The notes beneath the pieces are model-generated. The model was given only the letters and a program-made list of their open reading frames with translations. It searched no databases and was not told the DNA's origin. Shown one piece after another: positions 14,718 to 22,751 of a DNA stretch of 24,356 nt. Made by a program: the position numbers and the translations under genes. Each line of letters starts with the position of its first letter. Position 1 is the stretch's first letter. Source of the stretch: a virus; the IMG/VR virus record IMGVR_UViG_3300042473_000613, positions 1 through 24,356 of that record, one strand, 5' to 3'.

Positions 14718-15611
14718 ATGGCTCGTTTAAAGGCAATAGGACTCTCCGATGCGAATTTCGCAAACCAAGGAGAAGAGATAAGAAGAACAAGACAAGAAGA
14801 GGAATCTTCGACAGCAATGTCAGAAGCGCCTCAATCAAGTAATATCTTCAAGATTTTTAAGTTAACAGATACAAAAAAGAACGGTAAATACCACATGGAA
14901 GGTATTGACGATGTATTCCATCCTGAAAGAAAAAGGATAGAGCGCGTTAGACTTTTAACAGGTTATCCTAGTATTTGGGTAGAAGATCAAAAAGGTTTAG
15001 AAAAGACCTTTGTTGAAAAAAATAGAAGGAGTTTGATATTTGACAGAAGGGTTTTAAGAATCCCTGATTACGATACCGCAGCTCTTGAGTTTTTATCAGT
15101 ATGTAATGCTAATGTGGATAATCCAAACAAAAAAGGCACACGAAAAATAACCTTTTTCCAATGGAATCCAGAAAGACAAGCAGAAGTTGAACGCGCTAAA
15201 CGAGTTGCTAAAATTGAGGCTATTAAATTTGCTTCAATGGCTAGTGACGATAATATGCGTAAACACTGCAATTACTTGGGAATTTTATTTAACGATGAAT
15301 TAGGAATGCCTAAATCAATGGATGCATTAAGGAACGACTATGAGCTTTATGCCGAAGCGCAACCTAATAAGTTTATGTTAAGTGCTGGTAGCAAAGAAGT
15401 TGAAGTAGCGTTCACCATTAAAAAGGCTCTTTTAGATAATAAGATTGATGTTTCTGTAAGAAAAGGTTCTGCTTATTGGGCTGGCGATGGAGGATTTATT
15501 TGTAAAATACCTTCAGACAAAGACCCTGCAAGTTATTTAGTTGAATATGCTATGTTCCCTCAAGATGAATGTAAAGCATTTTTAGAGCAATTAAAGAAGC
15601 TTAATTACTAA
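14718..15611 (+). CDS. Protein of unknown function downstream of capsid gene (297 aa)
   Basis: 297-aa hydrophilic, charged protein. A disordered N-terminus (about 1-40, Glu/Arg/Gln-rich) leads to a domain with NGKYHMEGIDDVFHPERKRI and LLTGYPSIWVEDQKGLEKTF. A Lys/Arg-rich helix (ERQAEVERAKRVAKIEAIKF) and a C-terminal region follow (MLSAGSKEVEVAFTIKKALL, YWAGDGGFICKIPSDKDP). It contains no membrane segment, no Thr tract and no enzyme motif I recognise. It lies between two hairpins, so it may be transcribed at a lower level than the capsid gene. Its place in the head cluster suggests a head-completion or internal structural role, but that is inference only. Confidence 0.7.
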   Translation: MARLKAIGLSDANFANQGEEIRRTRQEEESSTAMSEAPQSSNIFKIFKLTDTKKNGKYHMEGIDDVFHPERKRIERVRLLTGYPSIWVEDQKGLEKTFVEKNRRSLIFDRRVLRIPDYDTAALEFLSVCNANVDNPNKKGTRKITFFQWNPERQAEVERAKRVAKIEAIKFASMASDDNMRKHCNYLGILFNDELGMPKSMDALRNDYELYAEAQPNKFMLSAGSKEVEVAFTIKKALLDNKIDVSVRKGSAYWAGDGGFICKIPSDKDPASYLVEYAMFPQDECKAFLEQLKKLNY

Positions 15612-15634
15612 TTCTTTCCCCCTCTAAATAAAAG

Positions 15635-15668
15635 AAGCCCTGTAGCCTAAAAATTACGGGGCTTTTTT
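15635..15668 (+). terminator. Rho-independent terminator
   Basis: AAGCCCTGTA (15635-15644) pairs with TACGGGGCTT (15655-15664), ten pairs with one G-U and a 10-nt loop, followed by a T run and further T-rich sequence. It separates the head genes from the connector/tail genes and is directly followed by a -7 box. Confidence 0.85.
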
Positions 15669-15681
15669 GTTTGTTTTTTTG

Positions 15682-15689
15682 TATATTTG
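15682..15689 (+). promoter_or_regulatory. -7 box starting the connector/tail unit
   Basis: TATATTTG, an exact TAnnTTTG match right after the terminator at 15635-15668. Transcription would start near 15696, 12 nt before the ATG at 15708. The -33 region falls within the terminator arm and lacks TTTG, so strength is uncertain. Confidence 0.5.
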
Positions 15690-15707
15690 GGATATAAAAA
15701 AAGCATC

Positions 15708-16538
15708 ATGAACATAGATGATATGTACAAAATTTGTCAGTATGCTATAAACAAGAGCCAGAACGGGTATCTTACTAGTTCTGAATTTAATTTATTAGTA
15801 AATCAAGCACAAACATCGTATTTAGATTATTTGTTAGGCGAGTTTCAGCAATATCAATATGGCAGAGCGCAAGCTAGAGTTTCATATAGCCAAAATGAAG
15901 ATATAAGACAAAGATTATCTCCATTAATTACAGAAACAACACTTTCAATAAACGGAACAGGAATTGCATCATATCCATCTGATTATGTTCAAGCAGATGC
16001 AATGAGAACATCAGCATTTACAAGAGTTAGATTTGTTCAACAAGATAGTTTATATTCTTACTACAACAGCACTATAGACCCTATTGCTACAAATCCTATT
16101 TATCTTATAGAGCCAAATGGTTTTAAGTTTTACCCAGTAACATTAGGTTCGGCAGTTTTGACTTATATAAAAAATGCACCAGAAATGATTTGGGGATATT
16201 GTTTAGATGCTAATGGAAGGCAAGTGTATAATCCAACAGCTCCACCAACAACAACGACTACAACAACCGCTTCGCCAACAACAACGACTACTTCAACTAC
16301 ATCTACTACATCAACAACAACGACTACTACTACATCAACAACTACAACAACTACAGCGGGACCAACAACTACAACAACTACATCTAGTTTAAATTGTATT
16401 ACTTATAGTATTCAGCCAATATGGTATGATGTGGATTTATTAGAGATAATAGCTCGTACTTTAAAGTTAGTAGGCGTAAGTTTACAAATAGGACAAGTAG
16501 AACAATATGCTAATCAAATTACCCAACAAGGACAATAA
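15708..16538 (+). CDS. Connector-type structural protein with Thr-rich insert (276 aa)
   Basis: A TTG at 15687 would extend the frame by seven residues, but it lies within the -7 box, so the ATG at 15708 is the start. Residues 1-176 (MNIDDMYKICQYAINKSQNG; GIASYPSDYVQADAMR; SAVLTYIKNAPEMIWGY) and 228-276 (IQPIWYDVDLLEIIARTLKL; QIGQVEQYANQI) read as one compact protein of the connector type. Its normal continuity, YLDANGRQVYNP to IQPIWYD, appears broken by the 51-residue Thr/Ser/Ala/Pro segment at 177-227. The helical C-terminus with a WxDVDLLEIIAR motif resembles short-tailed phage head-tail connectors of Bacteroidota from memory. It shares the TAATG overlap with the next gene. The insert would be a surface loop. 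Precise role unproven. Confidence 0.7.
   Translation: MNIDDMYKICQYAINKSQNGYLTSSEFNLLVNQAQTSYLDYLLGEFQQYQYGRAQARVSYSQNEDIRQRLSPLITETTLSINGTGIASYPSDYVQADAMRTSAFTRVRFVQQDSLYSYYNSTIDPIATNPIYLIEPNGFKFYPVTLGSAVLTYIKNAPEMIWGYCLDANGRQVYNPTAPPTTTTTTTASPTTTTTSTTSTTSTTTTTTTSTTTTTTAGPTTTTTTSSLNCITYSIQPIWYDVDLLEIIARTLKLVGVSLQIGQVEQYANQITQQGQ
16236..16388 (+). repeat. Internal Thr-codon tract inserted in the connector-type gene
   Basis: About 51 codons, mainly ACA/ACT/ACG with interspersed Ser (TCA/TCT), punctuated by CCA-containing TAPP, ASP and AGP. It is flanked on both sides by ordinary coding sequence in the same frame. The repeat words ACAACAACGACT and ACAACTACAACAACT recur in the tracts at 21819 and 22398. 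Confidence 0.9.
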
Positions 16539-17170
16539 TGACTAGAAATATATTTATAGAAAGAATATTAAGACAGATTTACAATGGTCAGCCATCTGAC
16601 GATAGTAGCATTACTTATAGTTTAGTTAATCAATGGCTTAACGATGCTATTGGATTAGCTGCTAAAAAGAATTATACTGATGGTATTCAAATGGATGGTA
16701 TTGCTTATGTAAACAATTCTTTTTATACAACATTTACAAATTTAGATATCGCAGCGGAGCCGGTTGATACTGTAACATATAGCGTAGATTTACCTCAAAT
16801 ACCGGTAGCGTTAGGTAAGAATGAGGGTATCGCTACTTTGCAGTTTGTTGGCGACAAGAGAACATCTCAAACGGCAATACCATTGAGTATGAATCAAGTT
16901 GCATATATTGAGCAATTAAGACCAATACAGAATAAAATACTTTATTGGATTGAAGGTAAAAATATATACATTAAAAGTGCAATACAATTAACCTCGTATA
17001 AGGCTACGATAAGAATGGTTAGTGGCGGTGATTCAACAGATTTGGGATCAACATTAATAGTTCCTGATGATTATGTTCCAATGATAGTAGAATATATCAA
17101 AGGGCAATTAGCTTTTGAAAGGTCAAGACCAATAGACACAGCAAACGATGGCGTAGATAATAATAATTAA
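16538..17170 (+). CDS. Putative connector/neck protein (210 aa)
   Basis: 210-aa protein beginning at the TAATG junction with the preceding gene. The N-terminal helices (NIFIERILRQIYNGQPSDDS; LVNQWLNDAIGLAAKKNY) are followed by a beta-rich middle (IPVALGKNEGIATLQFVGD; YWIEGKNIYIKSAIQL) and a short helical end (VPMIVEYIKGQLAFERSR). It resembles the adjacent connector-type proteins in plan, with an N-terminal helical bundle plus a small beta domain, suggesting a stacked ring in the portal-neck assembly. There is no Thr tract. Homology is not evident to any named protein, so the role is inferred from order and architecture. Confidence 0.6.
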   Translation: MTRNIFIERILRQIYNGQPSDDSSITYSLVNQWLNDAIGLAAKKNYTDGIQMDGIAYVNNSFYTTFTNLDIAAEPVDTVTYSVDLPQIPVALGKNEGIATLQFVGDKRTSQTAIPLSMNQVAYIEQLRPIQNKILYWIEGKNIYIKSAIQLTSYKATIRMVSGGDSTDLGSTLIVPDDYVPMIVEYIKGQLAFERSRPIDTANDGVDNNN

Positions 17171-17175
17171 ACTAT

Positions 17176-17448
17176 ATGACACCAATTAGAGATTTAGTAT
17201 TAGTAAAACCATTTATGGCGGATGAAATTACCGAAGGCGGACTTTATATCCCTGAAAATTATAGGGAAAGAAGCAGTAAGGCGCAAGTAGTAAAAGTAGG
17301 TAATGGAACGGCTAAAGTGAAAATGGAAGCCAAAGTGGGAGATGTTGTTTTCCATATTAAAGGCGCAGGAGAACCATTTGTAATTGATGGGGAATATTAT
17401 TATTTAATTCGTCAAAACGATATATTATCTTACGTTTCAAATAATTAA
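17176..17448 (+). CDS. groES: Phage GroES-like co-chaperonin
   Basis: 90-aa protein, almost the standard GroES length. The opening TPIRDLVLVKPFMADEITEGGL carries the PxxDxVxVKP strand and then the mobile loop EITEGGLYIP, matching the GGI/L tripeptide that binds GroEL. Later it has AQVVKVGNG, VGDVVFHIKGAGEPFVIDGE and a terminal DILSYV in place of the usual DILAIV. It would cap the host GroEL to help fold a phage structural protein, as T4 gp31 and related phage proteins do. It sits between two connector-type genes in the structural unit, so capsid or neck assembly is the likely beneficiary. The call is strong; which protein is folded is unknown. Confidence 0.9.
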   Translation: MTPIRDLVLVKPFMADEITEGGLYIPENYRERSSKAQVVKVGNGTAKVKMEAKVGDVVFHIKGAGEPFVIDGEYYYLIRQNDILSYVSNN

Positions 17449-17450
17449 AA

Positions 17451-18224
17451 ATGGCATCACAAACAAGAAATTATATAACATTAGATTCAGTTATCAATGA
17501 TTATATAGATCAATCGGAACAAGGAGTACATAAGTATGCTAAATTATATAACATAGCTTTTAGAGGTATGCAAGAAATGGGACTTGACTTTTTTTATAAA
17601 ATAAGAACAGTTAAGATTCCTATTGATACCACAAATTATACAGCTCAATTACCAAACGATTATGTAAGCTATACAAAAATTGGTGTATTAAATTCTAGAG
17701 GAGAAATTATCCCATTGAAGTTTAATAACAAAATGACATTTTATGCTGACCAACAACCAGATAGACTTGCTTTAACTCAAGACAATACTTTGGTTACATG
17801 GTATCAGCAAAATGCTCCATTATTTTACAATTATTGGGATGGATATGGATTTACTAATATTTATGGAGCGCCTAGTGGTTCACCATTTGTTGGTCAATTT
17901 AATATAGATGATTCAAACGGAGTAGTTCTATTAAACCAGAACTTTTATTATGATTACATCATGATTGAATACTTATCAAGTGGCAATCCTGATGAAACAT
18001 ACATGATTCCATTGCAATTTAGAGAGGCAATGATTGCTCTTTTAGCATGGAAAGATATTGCAAATTTACCAAGTACAAGAAAAGGTAATTTGGGAGATAA
18101 AAGAGATAGAAAAGATACTTATTATAATGAAAGAAGATTAGCTAATGCTAGATTCAAGCCATTATATTTAATGCAAGCTTACGAACAAAATTTAGACGCA
18201 CAGCGCATGACTGTAAAAGCCTAG
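17451..18224 (+). CDS. Putative neck/collar structural protein (257 aa)
   Basis: 257-aa protein with helical N-terminus (ITLDSVINDYIDQSEQGVHK; AFRGMQEMGLDFFYKIRTVK), a beta-rich centre high in Tyr, Asn and Gly (YWDGYGFTNIYGAPSGSPFV; NGVVLLNQNFYYDYIMIEYL), and a helical C-terminus with a basic patch (GDKRDRKDTYYNERRLANAR) ending YLMQAYEQNLDAQRMTVKA. The plan is repeated in the two connector-type genes before it, and it precedes the large tail-type gene, so a collar or tail-adaptor ring is likely. It is a clear coding gene with A-rich leader. I do not recognise an exact family. Confidence 0.65.
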   Translation: MASQTRNYITLDSVINDYIDQSEQGVHKYAKLYNIAFRGMQEMGLDFFYKIRTVKIPIDTTNYTAQLPNDYVSYTKIGVLNSRGEIIPLKFNNKMTFYADQQPDRLALTQDNTLVTWYQQNAPLFYNYWDGYGFTNIYGAPSGSPFVGQFNIDDSNGVVLLNQNFYYDYIMIEYLSSGNPDETYMIPLQFREAMIALLAWKDIANLPSTRKGNLGDKRDRKDTYYNERRLANARFKPLYLMQAYEQNLDAQRMTVKA

Positions 18225-18230
18225 TAAAAA

Positions 18231-21200
18231 ATGCCAATAATAAATAATCCATTTAACGGTAAACTAAATTTAGATGTTGCTGAATACAGAATTAGCAATG
18301 GTGACTATTTAGATGCCTTAAATATAACGAAAGACGCAGAAGGCAAAGGTCAAGATAGAGTTATTTCTAATATTTTAGGTAACTCTCAAATAAATTATAC
18401 TTTACCAGCAGGTACTAATAAAGTTATTGGTTTTTATGCCGACAAGGTAAGGAATAGAGCCTATTATTTCGTTTGGAATAGTGGTGGTTACAATAGCATT
18501 TTGTATTATGATTTAAATACAGAAATAGTATTTAAGGTTTTAGAAAGTAAAACAGATAGCGATGGTGTTGATATTTTAAGTTTTAACCCGTCTTACAAGG
18601 TTTTGTCAGTTAATCTATATTATAGAGATGACGAAGGTGATATTTTATTTTTTAATGATGGATTAAATCCACCTAGAAATATAAATGTATTAGCTAATTA
18701 TGGAACATCTTGGAAAGCTGAATATTTAACTGTTATCAAAGCGCCTCCTGTAATGCCACCAAAAGTGGTTTACGAAAGTGAGGATAACTCAAACTTTACA
18801 ATTAATAATTTAAGAAATAAGTTATTTCAATTTTCATATAGGTATGTTTATGATAACAATGAAAAATCGGTATGGAGTTCAAAAAGCATAGTCCCATTGC
18901 CGCAACAGCCAACAATAGAACTTACAGATGTAAATTTTAGAGATAATGCAAGAATATCAATATCGGTATCAACTGGTGGCGTAAATGTAAAAAAAATAGA
19001 ATTTTGTTTTAGAGAAACATATACTTTAGGAACTAGCGATTGGTATTTATTAGCTCAAATAGACAAGGCTGTTGATGTTGTTGCAGATAATGACATTTAC
19101 ACATACAAGTTTTTAAACGATCAGATTTATTCTGTATTAGATGTAATTGATACAGCGCAGTTGCAAGATTGGGTTCCTCAAAAAGCAAATGCAGCTGAAT
19201 TAGCTAATGGTAATGTTTTATTATACTCTGGAATTACAGAGGGCTTTAATAAAATTCAAATGGATTTAGAGCCAGCAAGCACTCAATATATTGTTGACGG
19301 ATATTTCATTGACATCTGCGGTATTTTGTTTTTTGCTACTTGTAATGGATTAGATAGCGGTAGCAACAGTACGATTATGAAGGTTTTTGTATATGGCACA
19401 GGTACTAATACAAGTGGTATTGTTACTACTTTAAATAACCCATCAGGTATATATAAAATAAACGCAATTAATGCTAATGGTAGCGATATTAGCGCTTCAT
19501 TTCAATATAATTCCGTAACGCCATTGCTAGTGTCTAGTTTGCTAAATGGCATATCAACGGCACTTCAAGCGGCTGGATGGAATCAGGTTAGCATAGTAAA
19601 TAATGTTTTAACCGTTTCATATACAGCAGTTGCGGGTGGCGCTACCTTGTTATCTAGTGGCGTGGCTTATATATATGTAGCGGGTCAGCCAGATAATACA
19701 ACCCTTGCAAATGCATGGAGTTCAGGTTATCAATATGGACTACAATATTTTGATGCCGAAGGTAGAACAATAGGAGCGCAAGTTGATGTGAATGGGGATA
19801 TAACAAATGCCTCTCTACCTCTTAATTTTGGTTCTAGTTTTACTACAGTGTCAGAGCCATATATTATATACCCCGGTTTTGAAGCTAGATTTCCTAAAGT
19901 TTATTTATTTATTAATAATATACCGCCTTTAGATGCTATTTATTATCAAGTTTTAAGGTCTAATAATACCACTTATAACAAAAGATTATATTGGATAAGC
20001 GATTCGGCTTATTCTAGTATTGTTTCAGTAGGAAGTACCGAGCCAAGATATATTTTTGTTAATGTAAAAAATATAGAAACATATAATAAGCAAATAAGCT
20101 CTACTTCTAATGTGGTTTCTTATAATTATACAGAAGGAGATAGGGTTAGATTTTTAAGAAGGTATGATGTTGGAAACACTGCCGTTGCATTATCATCACA
20201 GCCTAGTCAATATGATTATGAAATAGTTGGTACGGAGGCTACGGTTCAATACAATATTGAAAATTTACCACCAATAGCTTTTGATAATAATACTTATACA
20301 GCAACAGGTAATTTTTTAAAAATAAGATATCCATCTAACGACATAGGCATAAATTTTAATTTTAATGGTAAAGCGGATTTTCAGCATTATGAAATATTTA
20401 TTTATAACTATACATCAAATTCAGCAGCTACTCAAAGGACATTTTTTGAATTTGGTAAGTGTTTTGGGATATTAAATCCGGGTACAGCAAATAGGCTGCA
20501 CATGGGTCTTATTAGATCGCAAACAAGCGTTCTTCCTGCACAAATAGATATAACAAATGGTGATTTATTTTATAGAAAAAGAAATGTTCCGTATGGTGAT
20601 AATTATAATTTCTTATCAAATTCTTTAAACATAATACCGCCCATTATTCCATTAGTTTTACCATATAATGTTAGTTTAAATATATCTGTGGATAGGGTAA
20701 TAAATAATGCATCTTATGAAATTAAATCTCAACCAAGTTCGCAAGTAAGCGTTTCTGTTGCAAGTTATCCAACCTTTGCAGACACTACTTACTTTTTTTA
20801 TAATAAATCAGTAAATCCTAGTATAATAAGAATTGTAGGAAGCTTCTCTGCAAATTCTGCTTATGAAGGGTGTTCTTTATCTATGTTTGCGCTTGTTTGT
20901 AACAATTCAGCCACCCCGAAATATACGGTATCGCTATTGCCAACCACTGTTAATTCATTATTGCAAGATACTAGTCATATTTTTGAAATAGACAAAAGAA
21001 TATCTATACCAGCAACCTCAAGAGTTTGGATTGTAGTACAAATATATAATCCAACTAGCGGGATGATTGATGTGACATTAAGTTCTTTTAATTTTGATTT
21101 TAATATTGTAAAGGATAATACCATTGATATTATAGAAAGTAGTTTTAACGATACATATAATTTGGTTACAAATAGTAATGGCAGACCATCTGTGGTAGAT

Positions 21201-22178
21201 GAAAATGCAGCTAAAAGATATTTCCCAACACTAATAAGGTTTGGTCAAGCATATCAATTTAATACCAATATAAATGGTACAAATAGATTTTATTATGAAA
21301 ACTTTGATGAGTACGACAGAAGCTTTGGAGATGTAATGCGATTGCATGTTAGAGATAGATATTTGAAAGTGTATCAGAAATTTAAGGTTGGTAATGTGCC
21401 TATTTTGACACAGATAGTAAAAGATAGCGTTAATAATCCATTACAGGCAAATACAGATACTTTAATTAATAAAATTCAATATTACGCGGGTGACTATGGT
21501 ATTGGAGATGCAGCTACTAGTCTTGCTTGGAATAACTTTGCAGATTATTTTGTAGATAATTATAGAGGCGTTGTTTGTAGGTTAGCTCAAGATGGCATTA
21601 CTCCATTAAGTATTATTTATGGAACTAATGCATTTTTTGTAAAAGAACTTGCAGCCTATAGGCAAGATTTGAACAATGGATATAACCCAACCTTATACAC
21701 AGGCAATCCATGTATTTATGGGGTATTTGATGCTTATACAAATAAGTATATCATAGCAATGGAAGAAATTAATAGATACTCTGATTGTAATTATAATGGA
21801 GGAAGCGCCTTGTCTTATACAACTAGTACAACAACTACAACAACTACAACAACTACAACGACTACAGCAGCGCCAACCACAACGACTACAAGTACAACAA
21901 GTACAACAACGGCAGCACCAGTGGCATATACAATTGATTCATTTGCAACAGGTACATCGATTCTTGCTTGTAGTACCGGAAGCCCATCAGTTCCTATTTA
22001 TGCATTACCGGGATATACGGTTCCAATTGTTACAATGATTTTCTATGATAGTCCAAGTTTGACTACTCCTTATGTTGGTGGGGTGGGATGGCGTAAATTT
22101 ACATATAATGGTGTTATCTTTTATGCGGGAGAAATTGATATTAATGGAGAACTTACTAATTATGTAACTTGTCCTTAA
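18231..22178 (+). CDS. Very large tail-type protein with Thr-rich linker and C-terminal module (1315 aa)
   Basis: 1315-aa, beta-rich protein, high in Asn, Tyr, Ser, Ile and Val. The N-terminal part (about 1-320: NGKLNLDVAEYRISNGDYLD; ADKVRNRAYYFVWNSGGYNS; RDDEGDILFFNDGLNPPRNI) repeats short beta elements ending in Tyr, Asn and Gly, consistent with a propeller-like tail tube or hub, similar in idea to T7 gp12-type proteins. Residues 320-1190 are more varied beta sequence. A linker at about 1197-1230 is Thr-rich with two AAP marks, followed by a C-terminal 85-residue module (about 1231-1315) with a Cys pair (ILACSTG...YVTCP) and motifs FYDSPSLTTPYVGGVGWRKF. It is the largest gene of the structural unit. 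A tail-tube/adhesin role is inferred, not proven. Confidence 0.65.
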   Translation: MPIINNPFNGKLNLDVAEYRISNGDYLDALNITKDAEGKGQDRVISNILGNSQINYTLPAGTNKVIGFYADKVRNRAYYFVWNSGGYNSILYYDLNTEIVFKVLESKTDSDGVDILSFNPSYKVLSVNLYYRDDEGDILFFNDGLNPPRNINVLANYGTSWKAEYLTVIKAPPVMPPKVVYESEDNSNFTINNLRNKLFQFSYRYVYDNNEKSVWSSKSIVPLPQQPTIELTDVNFRDNARISISVSTGGVNVKKIEFCFRETYTLGTSDWYLLAQIDKAVDVVADNDIYTYKFLNDQIYSVLDVIDTAQLQDWVPQKANAAELANGNVLLYSGITEGFNKIQMDLEPASTQYIVDGYFIDICGILFFATCNGLDSGSNSTIMKVFVYGTGTNTSGIVTTLNNPSGIYKINAINANGSDISASFQYNSVTPLLVSSLLNGISTALQAAGWNQVSIVNNVLTVSYTAVAGGATLLSSGVAYIYVAGQPDNTTLANAWSSGYQYGLQYFDAEGRTIGAQVDVNGDITNASLPLNFGSSFTTVSEPYIIYPGFEARFPKVYLFINNIPPLDAIYYQVLRSNNTTYNKRLYWISDSAYSSIVSVGSTEPRYIFVNVKNIETYNKQISSTSNVVSYNYTEGDRVRFLRRYDVGNTAVALSSQPSQYDYEIVGTEATVQYNIENLPPIAFDNNTYTATGNFLKIRYPSNDIGINFNFNGKADFQHYEIFIYNYTSNSAATQRTFFEFGKCFGILNPGTANRLHMGLIRSQTSVLPAQIDITNGDLFYRKRNVPYGDNYNFLSNSLNIIPPIIPLVLPYNVSLNISVDRVINNASYEIKSQPSSQVSVSVASYPTFADTTYFFYNKSVNPSIIRIVGSFSANSAYEGCSLSMFALVCNNSATPKYTVSLLPTTVNSLLQDTSHIFEIDKRISIPATSRVWIVVQIYNPTSGMIDVTLSSFNFDFNIVKDNTIDIIESSFNDTYNLVTNSNGRPSVVDENAAKRYFPTLIRFGQAYQFNTNINGTNRFYYENFDEYDRSFGDVMRLHVRDRYLKVYQKFKVGNVPILTQIVKDSVNNPLQANTDTLINKIQYYAGDYGIGDAATSLAWNNFADYFVDNYRGVVCRLAQDGITPLSIIYGTNAFFVKELAAYRQDLNNGYNPTLYTGNPCIYGVFDAYTNKYIIAMEEINRYSDCNYNGGSALSYTTSTTTTTTTTTTTTTAAPTTTTTSTTSTTTAAPVAYTIDSFATGTSILACSTGSPSVPIYALPGYTVPIVTMIFYDSPSLTTPYVGGVGWRKFTYNGVIFYAGEIDINGELTNYVTCP
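21819..21920 (+). repeat. Thr-codon linker tract before the C-terminal module
   Basis: Includes ACAACAACT three times in tandem at 21828-21854, then ACG/ACC/ACT codons with Ser (AGT), with GCA GCG CCA and GCA GCA CCA punctuation. It separates the long body from the Cys-containing C-terminal module. Confidence 0.9.
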
Positions 22179-22190
22179 ACCTTAATAAAT

Positions 22191-22745
22191 ATGAATGTAT
22201 TAATTATTTTAAATTCGGGACAAGGCGTTAGTTTAGGGGTAAATTTTACTTTAGCAGCAAATGTTGGAGTAGTAGTACCTTCAACAGCAACTTTAAGCGA
22301 GTTGCTTGCAGGTAAGCCTGTCGTTGTAGATAATGGGGCTACAAGTGTTACCGTAACTTCTTTGGGTGTTTGTACTAATGCATTGATATTACCAATTTCT
22401 ACAACTACTAGTACAACAACTATTCCTCCTACAACCACCACAAGTACAACAACTACTAGCACAACATCTACAACAACTACATCTACAACATCTACAACAA
22501 CAACTACAACATTAGCGCCAGCTTACAATTATTACACATTTACTCCTTGTTTAGGAGGTTCGCCAAGTAATTATAGAAGTTTATTATCGTTAGCGTTATA
22601 TGATGTATATGCATTACAAGCGTCACCGCCTGATAGGATATGTTATACAATTACGAGTATAACAGCACCATCTAATGTGAACAACTTACCAACAATATAT
22701 GGACCTAAAATAGATTGCAATGATACAGATTGCACGCAACCTTAA
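22191..22745 (+). CDS. Two-domain Thr-linker virion protein (184 aa)
   Basis: 184-aa protein right after the large tail gene. Residues 1-69 form a compact beta domain (MNVLIILNSGQGVSLGVNFT; ELLAGKPVVVDNGATSVTVT) with one Cys. Residues 70-110 are a Thr/Ser/Pro tract (IPP near its start, LAP at the end). Residues 111-184 are a second domain with Cys in TPCLGGS, RICYTI and the acidic IDCNDTDCTQP end. The layout, a head-group domain, a flexible Thr linker and a Cys-rich module, matches a small fibre or adhesin attached to the virion. Its tract shares sequence words with the preceding gene, and the module resembles that gene's end in kind (aromatic, Cys-bounded) rather than in alignment. Receptor binding is inferred. 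Confidence 0.65.
   Translation: MNVLIILNSGQGVSLGVNFTLAANVGVVVPSTATLSELLAGKPVVVDNGATSVTVTSLGVCTNALILPISTTTSTTTIPPTTTTSTTTTSTTSTTTTSTTSTTTTTTLAPAYNYYTFTPCLGGSPSNYRSLLSLALYDVYALQASPPDRICYTITSITAPSNVNNLPTIYGPKIDCNDTDCTQP
22398..22520 (+). repeat. Thr/Ser-codon linker tract
   Basis: About 41 codons dominated by ACA/ACT with TCT, AGT and AGC Ser, ATTCCTCCT near the start and TTAGCGCCA at the end. Short imperfect units such as TCTACAACAACTACA recur within it. Confidence 0.9.
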
Positions 22746-22751
22746 TAAATT

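Noticed and set aside
15687-15707. TTG start giving seven more residues for the connector-type protein
   Set aside because: The TTG is part of the TATATTTG -7 box, so it would not be in the transcript.
16207-16392. Gln-rich open frame in a second plus frame
   Set aside because: Frame shadow of the Thr tract: ACA/ACT repeats read as CAA/CTA codons one base off. Same for 21796-22038.
22175-22462. Val-rich open frame on the minus strand
   Set aside because: Antisense of the Thr tract (GTT/GTA codons); the real gene is on the plus strand. The Val-rich minus frame at 11445-11696 is likewise antisense to the Gln-rich portal C-terminus and the start of the next gene.
5598-22520. Diversity-generating retroelement using A-rich ACN tracts as variable repeat
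   Set aside because: No reverse transcriptase and no template/variable repeat pair with A-directed changes is visible; the tracts are low complexity, not near-identical copies.
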